Translations under genes and position numbers: made by a program
Assembly: GCA_009911365.1 (NCBI GenBank)
Contig: QXXF01000001.1
Location: forward strand, 337,606 to 401,605
Direction: 5' to 3'
Length of the DNA: 64,000 bases
Source of the DNA: Clostridiales bacterium
GTDB taxonomy: Bacteria; Bacillota; Clostridia; Peptostreptococcales; Anaerovoracaceae
Notes under the pieces: generated by a model
Seen by the model: only the letters and a program-made list of their open reading frames with translations
Told to the model about the DNA's origin: nothing
The model's database searches: none
Part shown: in pieces, positions 35,146 through 44,466 of the stretch
Position numbering within the stretch: position 1 is the first letter of the stretch
Layout of the letters: each line of letters starts with the position of its first letter

Positions 35146-36042
35146 TCAAGTTTTCTTTACCTTGGATGGAAACTCCGCAATCACAATAGCGGTCAGCATC
35201 ATTGCGCAACCAATGATCATGCGCCCTCGGAACACTTCTCCGGTGAGGGTGATGGCAAAGATTGTACCAAACACGGTCTCTGTGGAAAGGATGATCGCCG
35301 TGTGATTGGCAGGTGCGAACCGCTGACACAAATTCTGCAGCAAAAAGGCGAAGGCCGTGTTGAAGGTCATCAAATAAAGGAGGCCGCACAGTGCGGAAGA
35401 CCGCATGTCCATCAAGCTTTCTCCATCTGCCAGCAGCAAGGCTGTGACTGCAGAAAAAACTGCTGCTGCCGCGATTTGCAGAAACGTAAAAAGTGTCGCG
35501 TCCATATCCTTCATGAAAATACCGATGAGTACCACCTGCAGGGAAAATGTGATAGCGAAGAGAAAGGTGAGAAAATCCCCCAGCCCTATAGTGAAATCAT
35601 CTTTTAAAGTCAGCAAAGCGATCCCGAACAAAGCTATGAACGCTGCCGCGATGATTTTTTTCGATGGTTTTGTCTTCAAAATGACCCAGGAAAGCAAGGG
35701 CACCAGCACCGTATACAGGGAAATGATGAAACTTTGCTTTCCCGGCGTGGTGTATTGGAGTCCAATGGTCTGGATGGTATTTCCAAAGAACATGAGAAAG
35801 CCGACCATCGCTGCGCACAAAATCATTTTCTTATTGATCAGCTTGAATTTCCTAAGGCAGAAAAAAGCCATGATGATCGCTGCGCCCGCGTAGCGATAGG
35901 CCATGATGTTCAGCGGCCCCATGTCCTGCAACGCGAATTTTCCCGCCACAAAACCACCGCCCCAAAACAGGGCCACCAACAGCAAGCCGATGTCTGCCAT
36001 GATGATGTTTCGTTTTTGATTGGTTTCCTTGTTCAGATCCAT
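35146..36042 (-). CDS. EamA/DMT-superfamily transporter
   Basis: 298 residues from MDLNKETN, preceded by AGAGGG; two upstream ATGs are possible. Ten membrane spans in two EamA repeats, opening ADIGLLLVALFWGGGFVAGK, typical of the DMT family. Direction of transport and substrate unknown. It is convergent with the CCA nucleotidyltransferase gene. Confidence 0.88.
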   Translation of the reverse strand: MDLNKETNQKRNIIMADIGLLLVALFWGGGFVAGKFALQDMGPLNIMAYRYAGAAIIMAFFCLRKFKLINKKMILCAAMVGFLMFFGNTIQTIGLQYTTPGKQSFIISLYTVLVPLLSWVILKTKPSKKIIAAAFIALFGIALLTLKDDFTIGLGDFLTFLFAITFSLQVVLIGIFMKDMDATLFTFLQIAAAAVFSAVTALLLADGESLMDMRSSALCGLLYLMTFNTAFAFLLQNLCQRFAPANHTAIILSTETVFGTIFAITLTGEVFRGRMIIGCAMMLTAIVIAEFPSKVKKT

Positions 36043-36135
36043 AAAAAGGCCCTCTTCCATTTTAGTCACGCAGTATTATTCTACATGAATCCGTGGAAAA
36101 GGGCAATTCTTTATTTTACATATGATGGAAAACTT

Positions 36136-36788
36136 TTATATAATCGGCCGTAACACGCCTTTCACTTTGCCGCCTGCCCGGCTGTACCGCACTGGCCCTG
36201 GTAGGGATTCGATTTCCACGCCGCCGCCTATGTACAGTGAAACATGGTTCACTACGCCTGCTGATCCTCTGTTTCCTCAATCACCAGCCGCCATGAAGAT
36301 TTCGTCTTTTTCCACCAGTCGTTGGGATACGTTATTTTCAGTAACGCTTCTTTGGCGTTTGCCAGCTTGTAGGTCTTTTTCGTGACCCACTTGCTGCCGG
36401 ACTTCATCTGCAGCCGCATCGTTCTCCCGTGTGCTGGAGAAATTTTGATGGTGTCCGTAAATTTGGAGCGGGCTTTTTTTGTAGTTTTCAAAATCAACCC
36501 AGAGACTTTGGTCTCTATTTTGATCATGGAAGGTTCCTGTGTTTCACCACCGGATGATCCGGTTTGATCAGCTTGCTTCGTTCCCTAAGAAGGATCGCTC
36601 TCATCAGTGGATTCCGAATCTGTCACTTCTTGGATTAGATCTGGCTCTTGGCTCCACGCTTCTTGGGCCTGTGCTGCCGGTCTCTGGAGTTCAGTTAGTG
36701 CCTGGTCCGTTCCAAAGGATGTTGCTGAAAAGGTTAAAATTATCATTACAAGCACGGTTGTCAGTGAAACAAAACGAACGAATCTCAA
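36136..36788 (-). pseudogene. secreted NlpC/P60-type protein, broken by an amber codon and a deletion
   Basis: Starts with a clear signal peptide (MRFVRFVSLTTVLVMIILT...), reaches a single in-frame TAG at 36585-36587, and continues in the same frame through a basic domain with KKTYKLANAKEALLKITYP and WWKKTKSSWRLVI to a stop at 36252. Immediately beyond, in another frame, 36136-36252 reads NHVSLYIGGGVEIES...GVLRP, the C-terminal end of an NlpC/P60 hydrolase with its catalytic His. The half carrying the catalytic Cys is gone. A cell-wall hydrolase gene in decay. Confidence 0.75.
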
Positions 36789-36802
36789 TGTAAAGCTCCT
36801 CC

Positions 36803-39800
36803 TTACTCCACAAACTGCTTGAGCACGGATATGAAAAGATCCATGTCCAGCGGCTTTGCGATATGCGCATTCATTCCATTTTTCAACGCCGCTTCCTTGT
36901 CCTCTTCTAAGGCATTGGCTGTCATAGCGATGATCGGCAGGTCTTTCACGTCCTTCCTTGGCATGTTTCTGATCGTGCGGGTCGCCTCATAGCCATCCAT
37001 GATCGGCATCTGCACGTCCATTAATACCACATCGTAATAGTATTCATCCGATTTTTCCACCATTGCCACCGCATCCGTCCCATCTGGGGCGGTTTCAACG
37101 AGGAAGCCGGCTTCTGTCAAAATGACTTCTGCGATTTCTCGGTTCAGCTCAATGTCTTCTACCAACAAAACGCGCTTTCCTCCGAAATCAGCGAGCGTCC
37201 ATTCCTCAACTTCCTCTTGCTTTTCAAGCAGATTGTTCGCAGCCAGGAGCACGGCTTTCAAGTCTGACATAAAGAGCGGCTTTGCGCAAAAAGCAGTAAT
37301 TCCCGCCTCTTTTGCCTCTTCTTCGATATCTGACCAGTCATACGCAGTCAAAATAATGATTGGGGCCTCTTCTCCCACCGCTCCCCGGATCAGTCTCGCA
37401 GTTTCCACGCCGCTGGTCTCTGGCATCTGCCAATCAACAATATAAGTATGATATGCGTCGCCTTCTTCGTAAGCGCTCTTTGCCCGGTAGGCCGCCTCTT
37501 TTCCAGAGGTGGTCCACTCGGCCCGCAAACCAATCTGTTTCAGCATTTTACTCACGCTGTCGCAGGTGTTAAAGTCATCATCCACCACTAGTGATCTCAA
37601 GCCCTCCAGGTCTTTGAGCTGCTCTGCGTTTTTCTCCACATCTTGTAATTTCAGGCTCAGCTCCACTTTGAACGTGCTGCCTTTTCCCACTTGGCTCTCA
37701 ACACTGATGGTACCATTCATCATCTCAACAATATTTTTCGTGATAGCCATGCCCAGCCCAGTTCCCTGAATGCCATTTTGCGTCACTGTTGTTTCCCGTT
37801 CAAAAGGCTCAAAGATATGCTCTGCGAATTCCTGTGACATACCGATGCCATTGTCTTTGATCACAAACGTATAATCCCCATATCCATGGCGGAACGTTGT
37901 TTTTTGCATGATCCGGAACGTTACTGTGCCGCCGGCTGGTGTATACTTTACAGCATTGCTCAGCAGGTTGATGAATACCTGGTTCAGCTTCAGCGCGTCA
38001 GCGATCACGTCTTCATTGGCCACTTCAAAGGTGTCGATGAACAGTTCCAGCTGTTTGGCTTTTACCTGCGGCTGGATAATGTTTACCAGATTGTGCATCA
38101 CTTCAGAAATATTGCACTCTTGTTCCTTGATTTGCACCTTTCCGCTTTCGATTCTGCTCATATCCAAGATATCATTGATCAGGCTGAGCAGGTGATTGCT
38201 AGAGGACAGGACCTTTTGCAGACAGTCTCGAACTTGTTCCTTATTGTCAATGTGGCTCACCGCAATCGTCGCGAATCCTATGATGGCATTCATCGGTGTA
38301 CGGATATCATGCGACATATTGGAAAGGAACGTGGTCTTTGCCCGATTCGCATGTTGAGCCTGCATCAACGCGTCTTGCAGCGCTTGCGTTTGCTCTCTTT
38401 GCTGCTGGACCTGCTCTGTGATTTCTTTTGAAACCACCATGACCATGATGTCACCTGTGCCATAATCCTGGGTCATGATAAAGGACTGACGGACGCATAT
38501 CAATTCTTCCGAAGAAACGGTTACCCAATAATCCAGATCAACTTCTGCGTCACCCTGTTCAAAGCGCTCTTTCAGAGTTTTTAGATCGACTGTTTCGGAA
38601 TAAACTTCTATGGATTCGTCCAGCACGAACTTTTTCCACCGTTCAAAGCACTCGGACACTTTACATGGAGCCTGCATCCCCGTTTTTTCAAGCAACGAAA
38701 TCTGCTGGCCATTTTTCGCGCACACAATATCCTGTTCTATCAGATCCTGGGTCAAATTAAATTCAAATGTACAGAATGCGCTGGAAGTGATCGCGATTCG
38801 GTACTGCCGCTCTTTTCGATCCGCAAGAGACATTTCTGCCTGAATCCGTAATTCTTTTTCTTTTACTTCCGTGATGTTTTGCCGAATGAATAAGGTCTTA
38901 ACCGCCTCTCCATCTTTTCTTTCCAGACAGATGATGTTCATGTGTTCCCACTCTGGGTGCCCATTTTGCATGATATGGCACTCGACACGCAGATCATTCT
39001 GTTCTTTCAAAGCTTCCATGACCGCATTTTTATCGATAAATTTGGCAAACTCTTGTCGATCAGTTTCCTCCAGCATGATGGAACATAAATAATCGGATAG
39101 CTCTTGATAATCGCCTTTAGCCGCAAGTCCGCTGTTTTCCGGTGTCGCACCAGAGAGATACTGATAAGTCCCTTCCTCAAAATTGATCATAGCGAAACGT
39201 GAAAACAGCGTATTAACGCCATTGATGATGTATCCCATTTCACGGTTTTCCCGTTCCAATGCCTTTTTTCTCCGGCGCGCTCGAAGCACTAAGATCACCA
39301 GATAGATGGAAAACAGGCCAATGAGCATGGATTCCAGGCGGACTCCCACGAAGTTTTCAGCTTTTATCATGCGCTGTGTCACGTTCTTTGGAAACGTCTG
39401 CACGAGGACATATTCATTGCTCGGCAGGTACGCTGCGCAGATATTGTCTGTTTTGCTGTCAGAATCGCAAACAAAAGCCCCTTCACCTCCATTTTCAAAT
39501 ATACGCTCCACATCAGTGGCTGTATTTTTATCGATCACACCAGAGCCTACCAGACTATCCAAAATCGTCTCCTCGTATGCGGTATCATCGGAACTGGCGA
39601 TCACCGCACCGTCCGGCATACAAAGAAATACATCTGCCTTCTCGCCAAAATAAGAGGTATTCAGCATATTATGTAAATACTTTTCCGCAAGGTAGGCTCC
39701 CCGCAGCACGCCTATGACTTTCCCTTGATAACGGACTGGCGCATAAAAGCATACCATGACTTCATCAATGATATGGGGATTGAATATGACAGACATGCCC

Positions 39801-40195
39801 CTCTGCCCCTTGATCCCCTCCTGATAAAAAGTTCGGTCCGTTACATCTGCGGTTCGCCCATCAGAAGCGTGGTCCACACCGTCAAGATCCGTGAACATGA
39901 GGACATCGAACACGGAATTGTCTTCCATTTCTTTTAGCGCTTCGGTTGGAAGCGTCGGCCCACTGAGGCTTTTTCCCATAAAGTACGCATCTGTTTTGAT
40001 CAGATTCTGGGCATTATTCAATTCATTGTCCACCCGTACAGCGGTCTGCTGCATGGAATCCGCTGCGTAATTTTTATTTCGCTCCTCCATACGACGGCTG
40101 TTTTCTGCTGTATACCAAGAAAATATAATAAACATGGCGATCAAAAATACCACAACGCCAATGATGCCTTCTCGCAATGATCTCTTTTTTTCCAT
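36803..40195 (-). CDS. hybrid sensor histidine kinase with two receiver domains
   Basis: 1130 residues. TM1 ~12-30, an extracellular dCache sensor to ~280, TM2 ~287-306, PAS-like regions, then HisKA with the phospho-His in [12 protein letters not shown], an HATPase with DNGIGM and GTGLGMA, and two C-terminal receivers whose phospho-Asp lie in YIVDWQMPE and VLMDVQMPIMDG. No DNA-binding domain: the signal must leave via an Hpt protein or partner. Possibly relates to the response regulator-GGDEF at 13.3 kb, not adjacent. A decayed relative sits at 63 kb. The dead NlpC/P60 gene lies just downstream. Confidence 0.93.
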   Translation of the reverse strand: MEKKRSLREGIIGVVVFLIAMFIIFSWYTAENSRRMEERNKNYAADSMQQTAVRVDNELNNAQNLIKTDAYFMGKSLSGPTLPTEALKEMEDNSVFDVLMFTDLDGVDHASDGRTADVTDRTFYQEGIKGQRGMSVIFNPHIIDEVMVCFYAPVRYQGKVIGVLRGAYLAEKYLHNMLNTSYFGEKADVFLCMPDGAVIASSDDTAYEETILDSLVGSGVIDKNTATDVERIFENGGEGAFVCDSDSKTDNICAAYLPSNEYVLVQTFPKNVTQRMIKAENFVGVRLESMLIGLFSIYLVILVLRARRRKKALERENREMGYIINGVNTLFSRFAMINFEEGTYQYLSGATPENSGLAAKGDYQELSDYLCSIMLEETDRQEFAKFIDKNAVMEALKEQNDLRVECHIMQNGHPEWEHMNIICLERKDGEAVKTLFIRQNITEVKEKELRIQAEMSLADRKERQYRIAITSSAFCTFEFNLTQDLIEQDIVCAKNGQQISLLEKTGMQAPCKVSECFERWKKFVLDESIEVYSETVDLKTLKERFEQGDAEVDLDYWVTVSSEELICVRQSFIMTQDYGTGDIMVMVVSKEITEQVQQQREQTQALQDALMQAQHANRAKTTFLSNMSHDIRTPMNAIIGFATIAVSHIDNKEQVRDCLQKVLSSSNHLLSLINDILDMSRIESGKVQIKEQECNISEVMHNLVNIIQPQVKAKQLELFIDTFEVANEDVIADALKLNQVFINLLSNAVKYTPAGGTVTFRIMQKTTFRHGYGDYTFVIKDNGIGMSQEFAEHIFEPFERETTVTQNGIQGTGLGMAITKNIVEMMNGTISVESQVGKGSTFKVELSLKLQDVEKNAEQLKDLEGLRSLVVDDDFNTCDSVSKMLKQIGLRAEWTTSGKEAAYRAKSAYEEGDAYHTYIVDWQMPETSGVETARLIRGAVGEEAPIIILTAYDWSDIEEEAKEAGITAFCAKPLFMSDLKAVLLAANNLLEKQEEVEEWTLADFGGKRVLLVEDIELNREIAEVILTEAGFLVETAPDGTDAVAMVEKSDEYYYDVVLMDVQMPIMDGYEATRTIRNMPRKDVKDLPIIAMTANALEEDKEAALKNGMNAHIAKPLDMDLFISVLKQFVE

Positions 40196-40407
40196 AAAGA
40201 ACTTCCTCCCACCTATCTCTGCTGATTCCTATGGCTGTCTATCAATATTTTACCAGAACACACGATGTCAAACAATCAGAAGTTTCTAAAAAATAATGCA
40301 AAGCTAAAAATATTACGATTTTTTATTTTAGAATATTCTCAATTTTCCAGTTTTATGTTATACTGAAAGACAACTGGTTATATGCTTCAAATAAAGGAGG
40401 CCAAATT

Positions 40408-41235
40408 ATGAGAAAACATTTTTTTATTTTCACGTTAGTTTTAGCCATGACCATGGCAGTATCTCTCACTGGATGCGGTGGCTCCAGCGGTAGTGACAAC
40501 GGCGGCGACGACAGTGCTAAGGCTGCTTCCGAGCAGAGCGGTGGCAATTACACGGATGAAATGAAGTTGGATCACACCTCTGACATTTCCAAAGAAGATG
40601 GTGCTGATTCCGTGGAGCGGGACGGCGATCACAAAAGTTCCCCTTACTTTTCCAATCTGGATTTTTACAATATGGAATCCACTGACACGCTGACGATTTT
40701 ACCAAAATTCAAAACCATTCAGCAAAGCAGCGAATGGTCCTGTGGCGTGACATCTGCGATGATGGTCCTCAATTATTATGGCAAGCTTGGCGATTATACG
40801 GAGGAAAGCTTGGCAGCGTTGCGTCCAAACAAGATGAAGCCGGAAGCTACTACCTTAAAACAGGCTATGACGATTTTTGAAAAGATTGGCGGTTTCAAGA
40901 TGGAAAGCACTTTTGATTATGGCGATGACATCGCAGAAAAGTTCAGCCTGACAACAATTCAGGATTATCTAAAAGCAGGTACGCCAGTCATGGTTTGCTG
41001 GAACGATTGGGGCGGACACTGGCAAGTCATCATCGGCTATGACACGATGGGGACAGAAACAGAACAGGACGACGTGATCATCGTAGCGGATCCTTATGAC
41101 ACCACTGACCACAATCAGGATGGTTACGGTGTCTATGGCGCAGAACGGTTCTTCTACAACTTTACGACTTATAACTTCTTTGACGAAAAGGATGGAAATG
41201 ATTTCCTCTTCTTGGCAATAACCCCAGAGAAGTAG
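40408..41235 (+). CDS. C39-like cysteine peptidase lipoprotein
   Basis: 275 residues. Lipobox LTGC (Cys ~24), then a Ser/Gly/Asp-rich linker and a papain-like C39 domain: catalytic Cys in SEWSCGVTSAMMVLNYYG, His in GGHWQVIIGYD, Asp in VADPYDTTD. Lipid-anchored on the outside. C39 domains elsewhere cleave double-glycine leader peptides or act on the cell surface; the substrate here is unknown. AAAGGAGG site. It is divergent from the hybrid kinase. Confidence 0.88.
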   Translation: MRKHFFIFTLVLAMTMAVSLTGCGGSSGSDNGGDDSAKAASEQSGGNYTDEMKLDHTSDISKEDGADSVERDGDHKSSPYFSNLDFYNMESTDTLTILPKFKTIQQSSEWSCGVTSAMMVLNYYGKLGDYTEESLAALRPNKMKPEATTLKQAMTIFEKIGGFKMESTFDYGDDIAEKFSLTTIQDYLKAGTPVMVCWNDWGGHWQVIIGYDTMGTETEQDDVIIVADPYDTTDHNQDGYGVYGAERFFYNFTTYNFFDEKDGNDFLFLAITPEK

Positions 41236-41313
41236 CTGCGTCATTTTTTAAGTTTCTGTAAAGTCTCTCACTGAAAGAAAGTCGGAGACTCTGGCTTTTT
41301 TACACTTCCTACA

Positions 41314-41367
41314 GCCCCTTTTCCAGTAGTAGCTCCCTCTTTTACTTATTCTATCTGGAAAAGGGGC
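41314..41367 (+). terminator. perfect 13-bp hairpin with a T-run
   Basis: GCCCCTTTTCCAG (41314-41326) and CTGGAAAAGGGGC (41355-41367) followed by a TTTTTT at ~41371. A weaker hairpin (AGTCTC...GAGACT then TTTTTT, ~41262-41302) precedes it and is the more likely terminator of the C39 gene. The second may end a short RNA or act as backup. 41370-41485 holds nothing I recognise. Confidence 0.5.
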
Positions 41368-41485
41368 ATGTGTTTTTTCCTACTTTCTTTGTTGTGGTAG
41401 AAACGCAAGTGGCAAAATTCCTAGCCCGCTTTCCCTCAAATCGCCTGTGCTGCCTAACATAAAGCAGAATATTTTCAAAAAACTA

Positions 41486-41514
41486 TGGACAATTGCGCTG
41501 TTGGCAGTTATAAT
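41486..41514 (+). promoter_or_regulatory. promoter of tRNA-Glu
   Basis: TGGACA (41486-41491), 17-base spacer, TATAAT (41509-41514), ~20 bases before the tRNA. Confidence 0.8.
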
Positions 41515-41534
41515 ACTAAATGATAATTCAATTT

Positions 41535-41609
41535 GTCCCGTTGGTCAAGTGGTCAAGACGCCGCCCTCTCACGGCGGCAACAGGGGTTCGACTCCCCTAC
41601 GGGATACCA
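41535..41609 (+). tRNA. tRNA-Glu (CTC)
   Basis: 75 bases with encoded CCA. GTCCCGT pairs with ACGGGAT, the anticodon stem GCCGC/GCGGC brackets a CTC anticodon, and the T-arm AGGGGTTCGACTCCCC is intact. CTC reads only GAG, so a TTC isoacceptor should exist elsewhere. Confidence 0.93.
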
Positions 41610-41616
41610 ACATTTC

Positions 41617-41644
41617 CCACCGTCGTATGACGGTGGTTTTTTTT
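41617..41644 (+). terminator. terminator of tRNA-Glu
   Basis: CCACCGTC, loop GTAT, GACGGTGG, then eight T's: a textbook intrinsic terminator. Confidence 0.95.
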
Positions 41645-41670
41645 ACTGGACGCGGGCCTCCTCAGCGAGG

Positions 41671-41754
41671 AAGAAAAGAACGAATTTCAGAACGCATCCA
41701 CAAATACGGGTTCGCCTTTGAAGGGCGAAAAGTGTCGATCGCAGGAGGACAGCA
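41671..41754 (+). pseudogene. 3' scrap of an AAA-ATPase/PD-(D/E)XK family gene
   Basis: Reads ERIHKYGFAFEGRKVSIAGG, matching the end of the gene at 1-519 (EKIREYGFAFEGQKVLILAG) in protein and in DNA. Nothing else of the gene remains. It lies directly after the tRNA-Glu terminator. Confidence 0.7.
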
Positions 41755-41868
41755 ATTTGCTTTTCAACAAATAAACAGGAGACCCTTGCGCTGAGAGAAC
41801 CCGCAACACAAAGATCTCCTGTTTTATGATCCATTTATCACTTTCAAAACGCCTTTACTCTCCGCAGT

Positions 41869-44352
41869 TTACTCATCTGGCCGAATAATGATAGAGTCAT
41901 TTTGCCGCAACCTTTGCTGGAAGACTCCTGGCATCCCGTTCACAGCCAAAACCACAGGCGAGGTCAGATTATCAAAATCCAGCCCCGAATGTTCCAGCAT
42001 ATCCAGCAGAAGGTACGGAGCGTTTCCCGGTTTGGCAGGAAACGACACTGGCTTGTCATTTAGAATAAACCGCCACACATTTTCTCTTGGCATGGAATTG
42101 CCAAAGGTGGCCGAAAGGGAACTATTAGCACTTCCCTGATCTGACTTGTCCGCAGCTGCGGCTTTCTGCGCTTTCACTTCCGGTTTCTGCAGTGAGGCTG
42201 CCGACTGTTGCCGCCGCGCCCTATCGGAAGATTCCATCCTTCCCGGAGTTTCCATTCTTTCAGCTTTTTCAGGAACTTCCCGCCTGCCAAAAGCTTCGGT
42301 CTTTTCCACAGATGCGTCCGCTGTCCTAACAGCAGGTGTGGATCTCAGCTCCCCTTGGGCCGGCATGCGCCTTCTCTCAACAGGGGCCGCTCTTCTTTGC
42401 CTCTGGACAGGAGCGGTTTTCTGCTCCGCAGGCACTGTAGATGACCGATCCACCGTGCCTTTGACTGTCGCTCTCGCAGCAGGCATTCTTTCAGTTTCCA
42501 GGTTGTCAACGCCGCTGGTCTCCGCTTTCATAACTGGGGCTGTTTCTGCCGCCTTTTCCACCCCTTTTGACTCCTGATCGATTTCCATTTCCTGCTGCGT
42601 CACCGTTTCCTCTGGCGTTGTTTCAGCTTCAAAGGCTTCTGCTGGCTGTGTCACTGGTGCCTGAACCGGTGCTGAATCCTGTTGTTCTTTTACGTCCCGG
42701 GATTGTTGCGGATTTTGAGCAATGACTGGTGCTTCCTGTGATGGAGGTTCTTCTGATTCTTTGGTCACGATTACGTCTCCAGTGTTCAGCGGCGTATCTA
42801 AATCCACCGGTTCTCCGTTTACTTTGATCGGCAGGTTTTCTGCGTTTTCGCCAACAGCATCCCGGACCGTGGCCTGAGCAGGTTCTCCTGGCTGGGCAGG
42901 GATAAATTCCACTACATCCCCAGCCTGCACCAGCGTGTCCACGCCTGCTGCGTTCCCATTGAGCATGAGCGTAGAATTCGTAGCCGGCTTGCCATAGAAA
43001 ACTGTGCGCTTTCCGTCCACTGTGACTACCAGGCTGGCACCGGAGCGTCCGAATAGATCCCGATACCGATATCCATTCATGGTCAAAACGTTCAAAACAT
43101 TCAGCTGGCCGTTTCGGAACAGCTTTGCCCGCCTTCCGTTCAGCGTCACATGACAGCTGTCATTGATCAAATTCAGGCCAGTGGACACTGCGATTCCCAG
43201 AGGTGTGGCATATTCTGGATTGTTCAGATCATATTCCTTTGAAAACGAAGTGGCTTTAAAGTTTCCGCCAGCAATAGCCACCCGTTTTTCATCCATGGCA
43301 AGGGCTTCTGTCACGCCCTCCAGAACACCTTTCAGCTTGCTTCCCCCGCCGCCAAGAAACACAGCGGAAGGAGAGCCGCCGTTCACTTCCTGGATCCGTT
43401 CCGCGATTTCCTTGCAAAGCTGAGAAATCTGCCCTGAAATGCTCTCCAGCATGTCTTCCGCAGCAAGAGATTGTTCAAATCCCATAACATCTGTAAAGTA
43501 AATTTCCTTTTTGGAATCCAGATCAGCCTTAATCTGCTCCGCAGTATTAAAATCAATCAGATACTCTTTCATCAGTGCTTCTGTGATTTCATCTCCAGCA
43601 ACCGTAGCCATGGTGTAGCCTACGACATTTCCATCCTTGCATATGGCAATGTCAGATGTTCCCGCGCCAATATCCACAAAGCACAAATTCAGCAAACGCA
43701 GGTTTTCTGGGATAGCCGCATTGATAGCAGCGATCGGCTCCAGTGTCAGGCTGGCGACTTCCAGCTCCGCCTTCTGCATGGCCGCATAAAGGCTTTCCAC
43801 AACCTCGCTGGGCAGAAATGTCGCCAAAATATCGGCTCTTGCCCTGCTGCCATGGTGATCGAGCAGACTGGAAATCGGATACTCGTCCAAATAATACTGA
43901 ACCGCGCTGTATCCCACCAGATAAAACTGCCTGTACATGTCCCCAGAAGATTCCTTCAGCATATCCTCAATTTTCTCAATAGCGCCAGACTCTAGCTGAT
44001 TGATCAGCTCATCATCAATCGCCTTTCCTTCTGGGATCTCCATCTCATGAGTTGTTCGTTCTGTTTTCAGTGCTCTTCCCGCTGCTGCCACGCAGACCCG
44101 AGTCAGCTTTACATCCAGCTGCTCCTCGATGCGATTCTTCACCACTACCGCCAGCTTTGCCACAGCATTGATGTCCTCAATCTGTCCGTCTATCATGGCC
44201 CGCTTTTGATGCTCCGCGGACTCGATGGCGATCACGTTCAGCTTCTCATCTTCCACCAGCCCCACTAGGCCAATGATACTGCGGGTGCCAATGTCCAATA
44301 CGAAAATCATATCGTCCGTCTGCCGCTGCGCTTCCTGTTTTCTTGCACTCAT
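41869..44352 (-). CDS. FtsA-like actin-fold protein with long C-terminal extension
   Basis: 827 residues from the ATG correctly spaced after GGAGG. Residues ~15-400 are an FtsA/PilM-type actin fold: phosphate-1 DIGTRSIIGLVG, phosphate-2 FVDIGAGTSDIAI, adenosine motif FLGGGGSKLKG. After ~400 come a beta-rich region, a ~200-residue disordered stretch rich in Pro, Ala, Glu, Arg, and a final ~80-residue compact domain. No C-terminal amphipathic helix of normal FtsA is obvious. Some Clostridia carry such long 'FtsA domain' proteins of unknown role. It follows an acidic protein gene (44467) in the same direction. Confidence 0.8.
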   Translation of the reverse strand: MSARKQEAQRQTDDMIFVLDIGTRSIIGLVGLVEDEKLNVIAIESAEHQKRAMIDGQIEDINAVAKLAVVVKNRIEEQLDVKLTRVCVAAAGRALKTERTTHEMEIPEGKAIDDELINQLESGAIEKIEDMLKESSGDMYRQFYLVGYSAVQYYLDEYPISSLLDHHGSRARADILATFLPSEVVESLYAAMQKAELEVASLTLEPIAAINAAIPENLRLLNLCFVDIGAGTSDIAICKDGNVVGYTMATVAGDEITEALMKEYLIDFNTAEQIKADLDSKKEIYFTDVMGFEQSLAAEDMLESISGQISQLCKEIAERIQEVNGGSPSAVFLGGGGSKLKGVLEGVTEALAMDEKRVAIAGGNFKATSFSKEYDLNNPEYATPLGIAVSTGLNLINDSCHVTLNGRRAKLFRNGQLNVLNVLTMNGYRYRDLFGRSGASLVVTVDGKRTVFYGKPATNSTLMLNGNAAGVDTLVQAGDVVEFIPAQPGEPAQATVRDAVGENAENLPIKVNGEPVDLDTPLNTGDVIVTKESEEPPSQEAPVIAQNPQQSRDVKEQQDSAPVQAPVTQPAEAFEAETTPEETVTQQEMEIDQESKGVEKAAETAPVMKAETSGVDNLETERMPAARATVKGTVDRSSTVPAEQKTAPVQRQRRAAPVERRRMPAQGELRSTPAVRTADASVEKTEAFGRREVPEKAERMETPGRMESSDRARRQQSAASLQKPEVKAQKAAAADKSDQGSANSSLSATFGNSMPRENVWRFILNDKPVSFPAKPGNAPYLLLDMLEHSGLDFDNLTSPVVLAVNGMPGVFQQRLRQNDSIIIRPDE

Positions 44353-44466
44353 ATCCATTTCCTCCGATTCCGGCTTCGCTCTGCTGCTGGGAAATCAATT
44401 CCCCTAAAAGCTCCCTGCGCAGCAGATGCTATCGAAACCTCGCCTTTGAAACTCCAATCCCGTGAA

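Noticed and set aside
41447-41794. 115-codon plus-strand frame
   Set aside because: It runs through tRNA-Glu and its terminator; only its tail (41671-41754) is a genuine gene scrap.
42146-42577. Long frame antisense to the FtsA-like gene
   Set aside because: Arises from the compositionally biased Pro/Ala/Glu linker; no ribosome site or domain.
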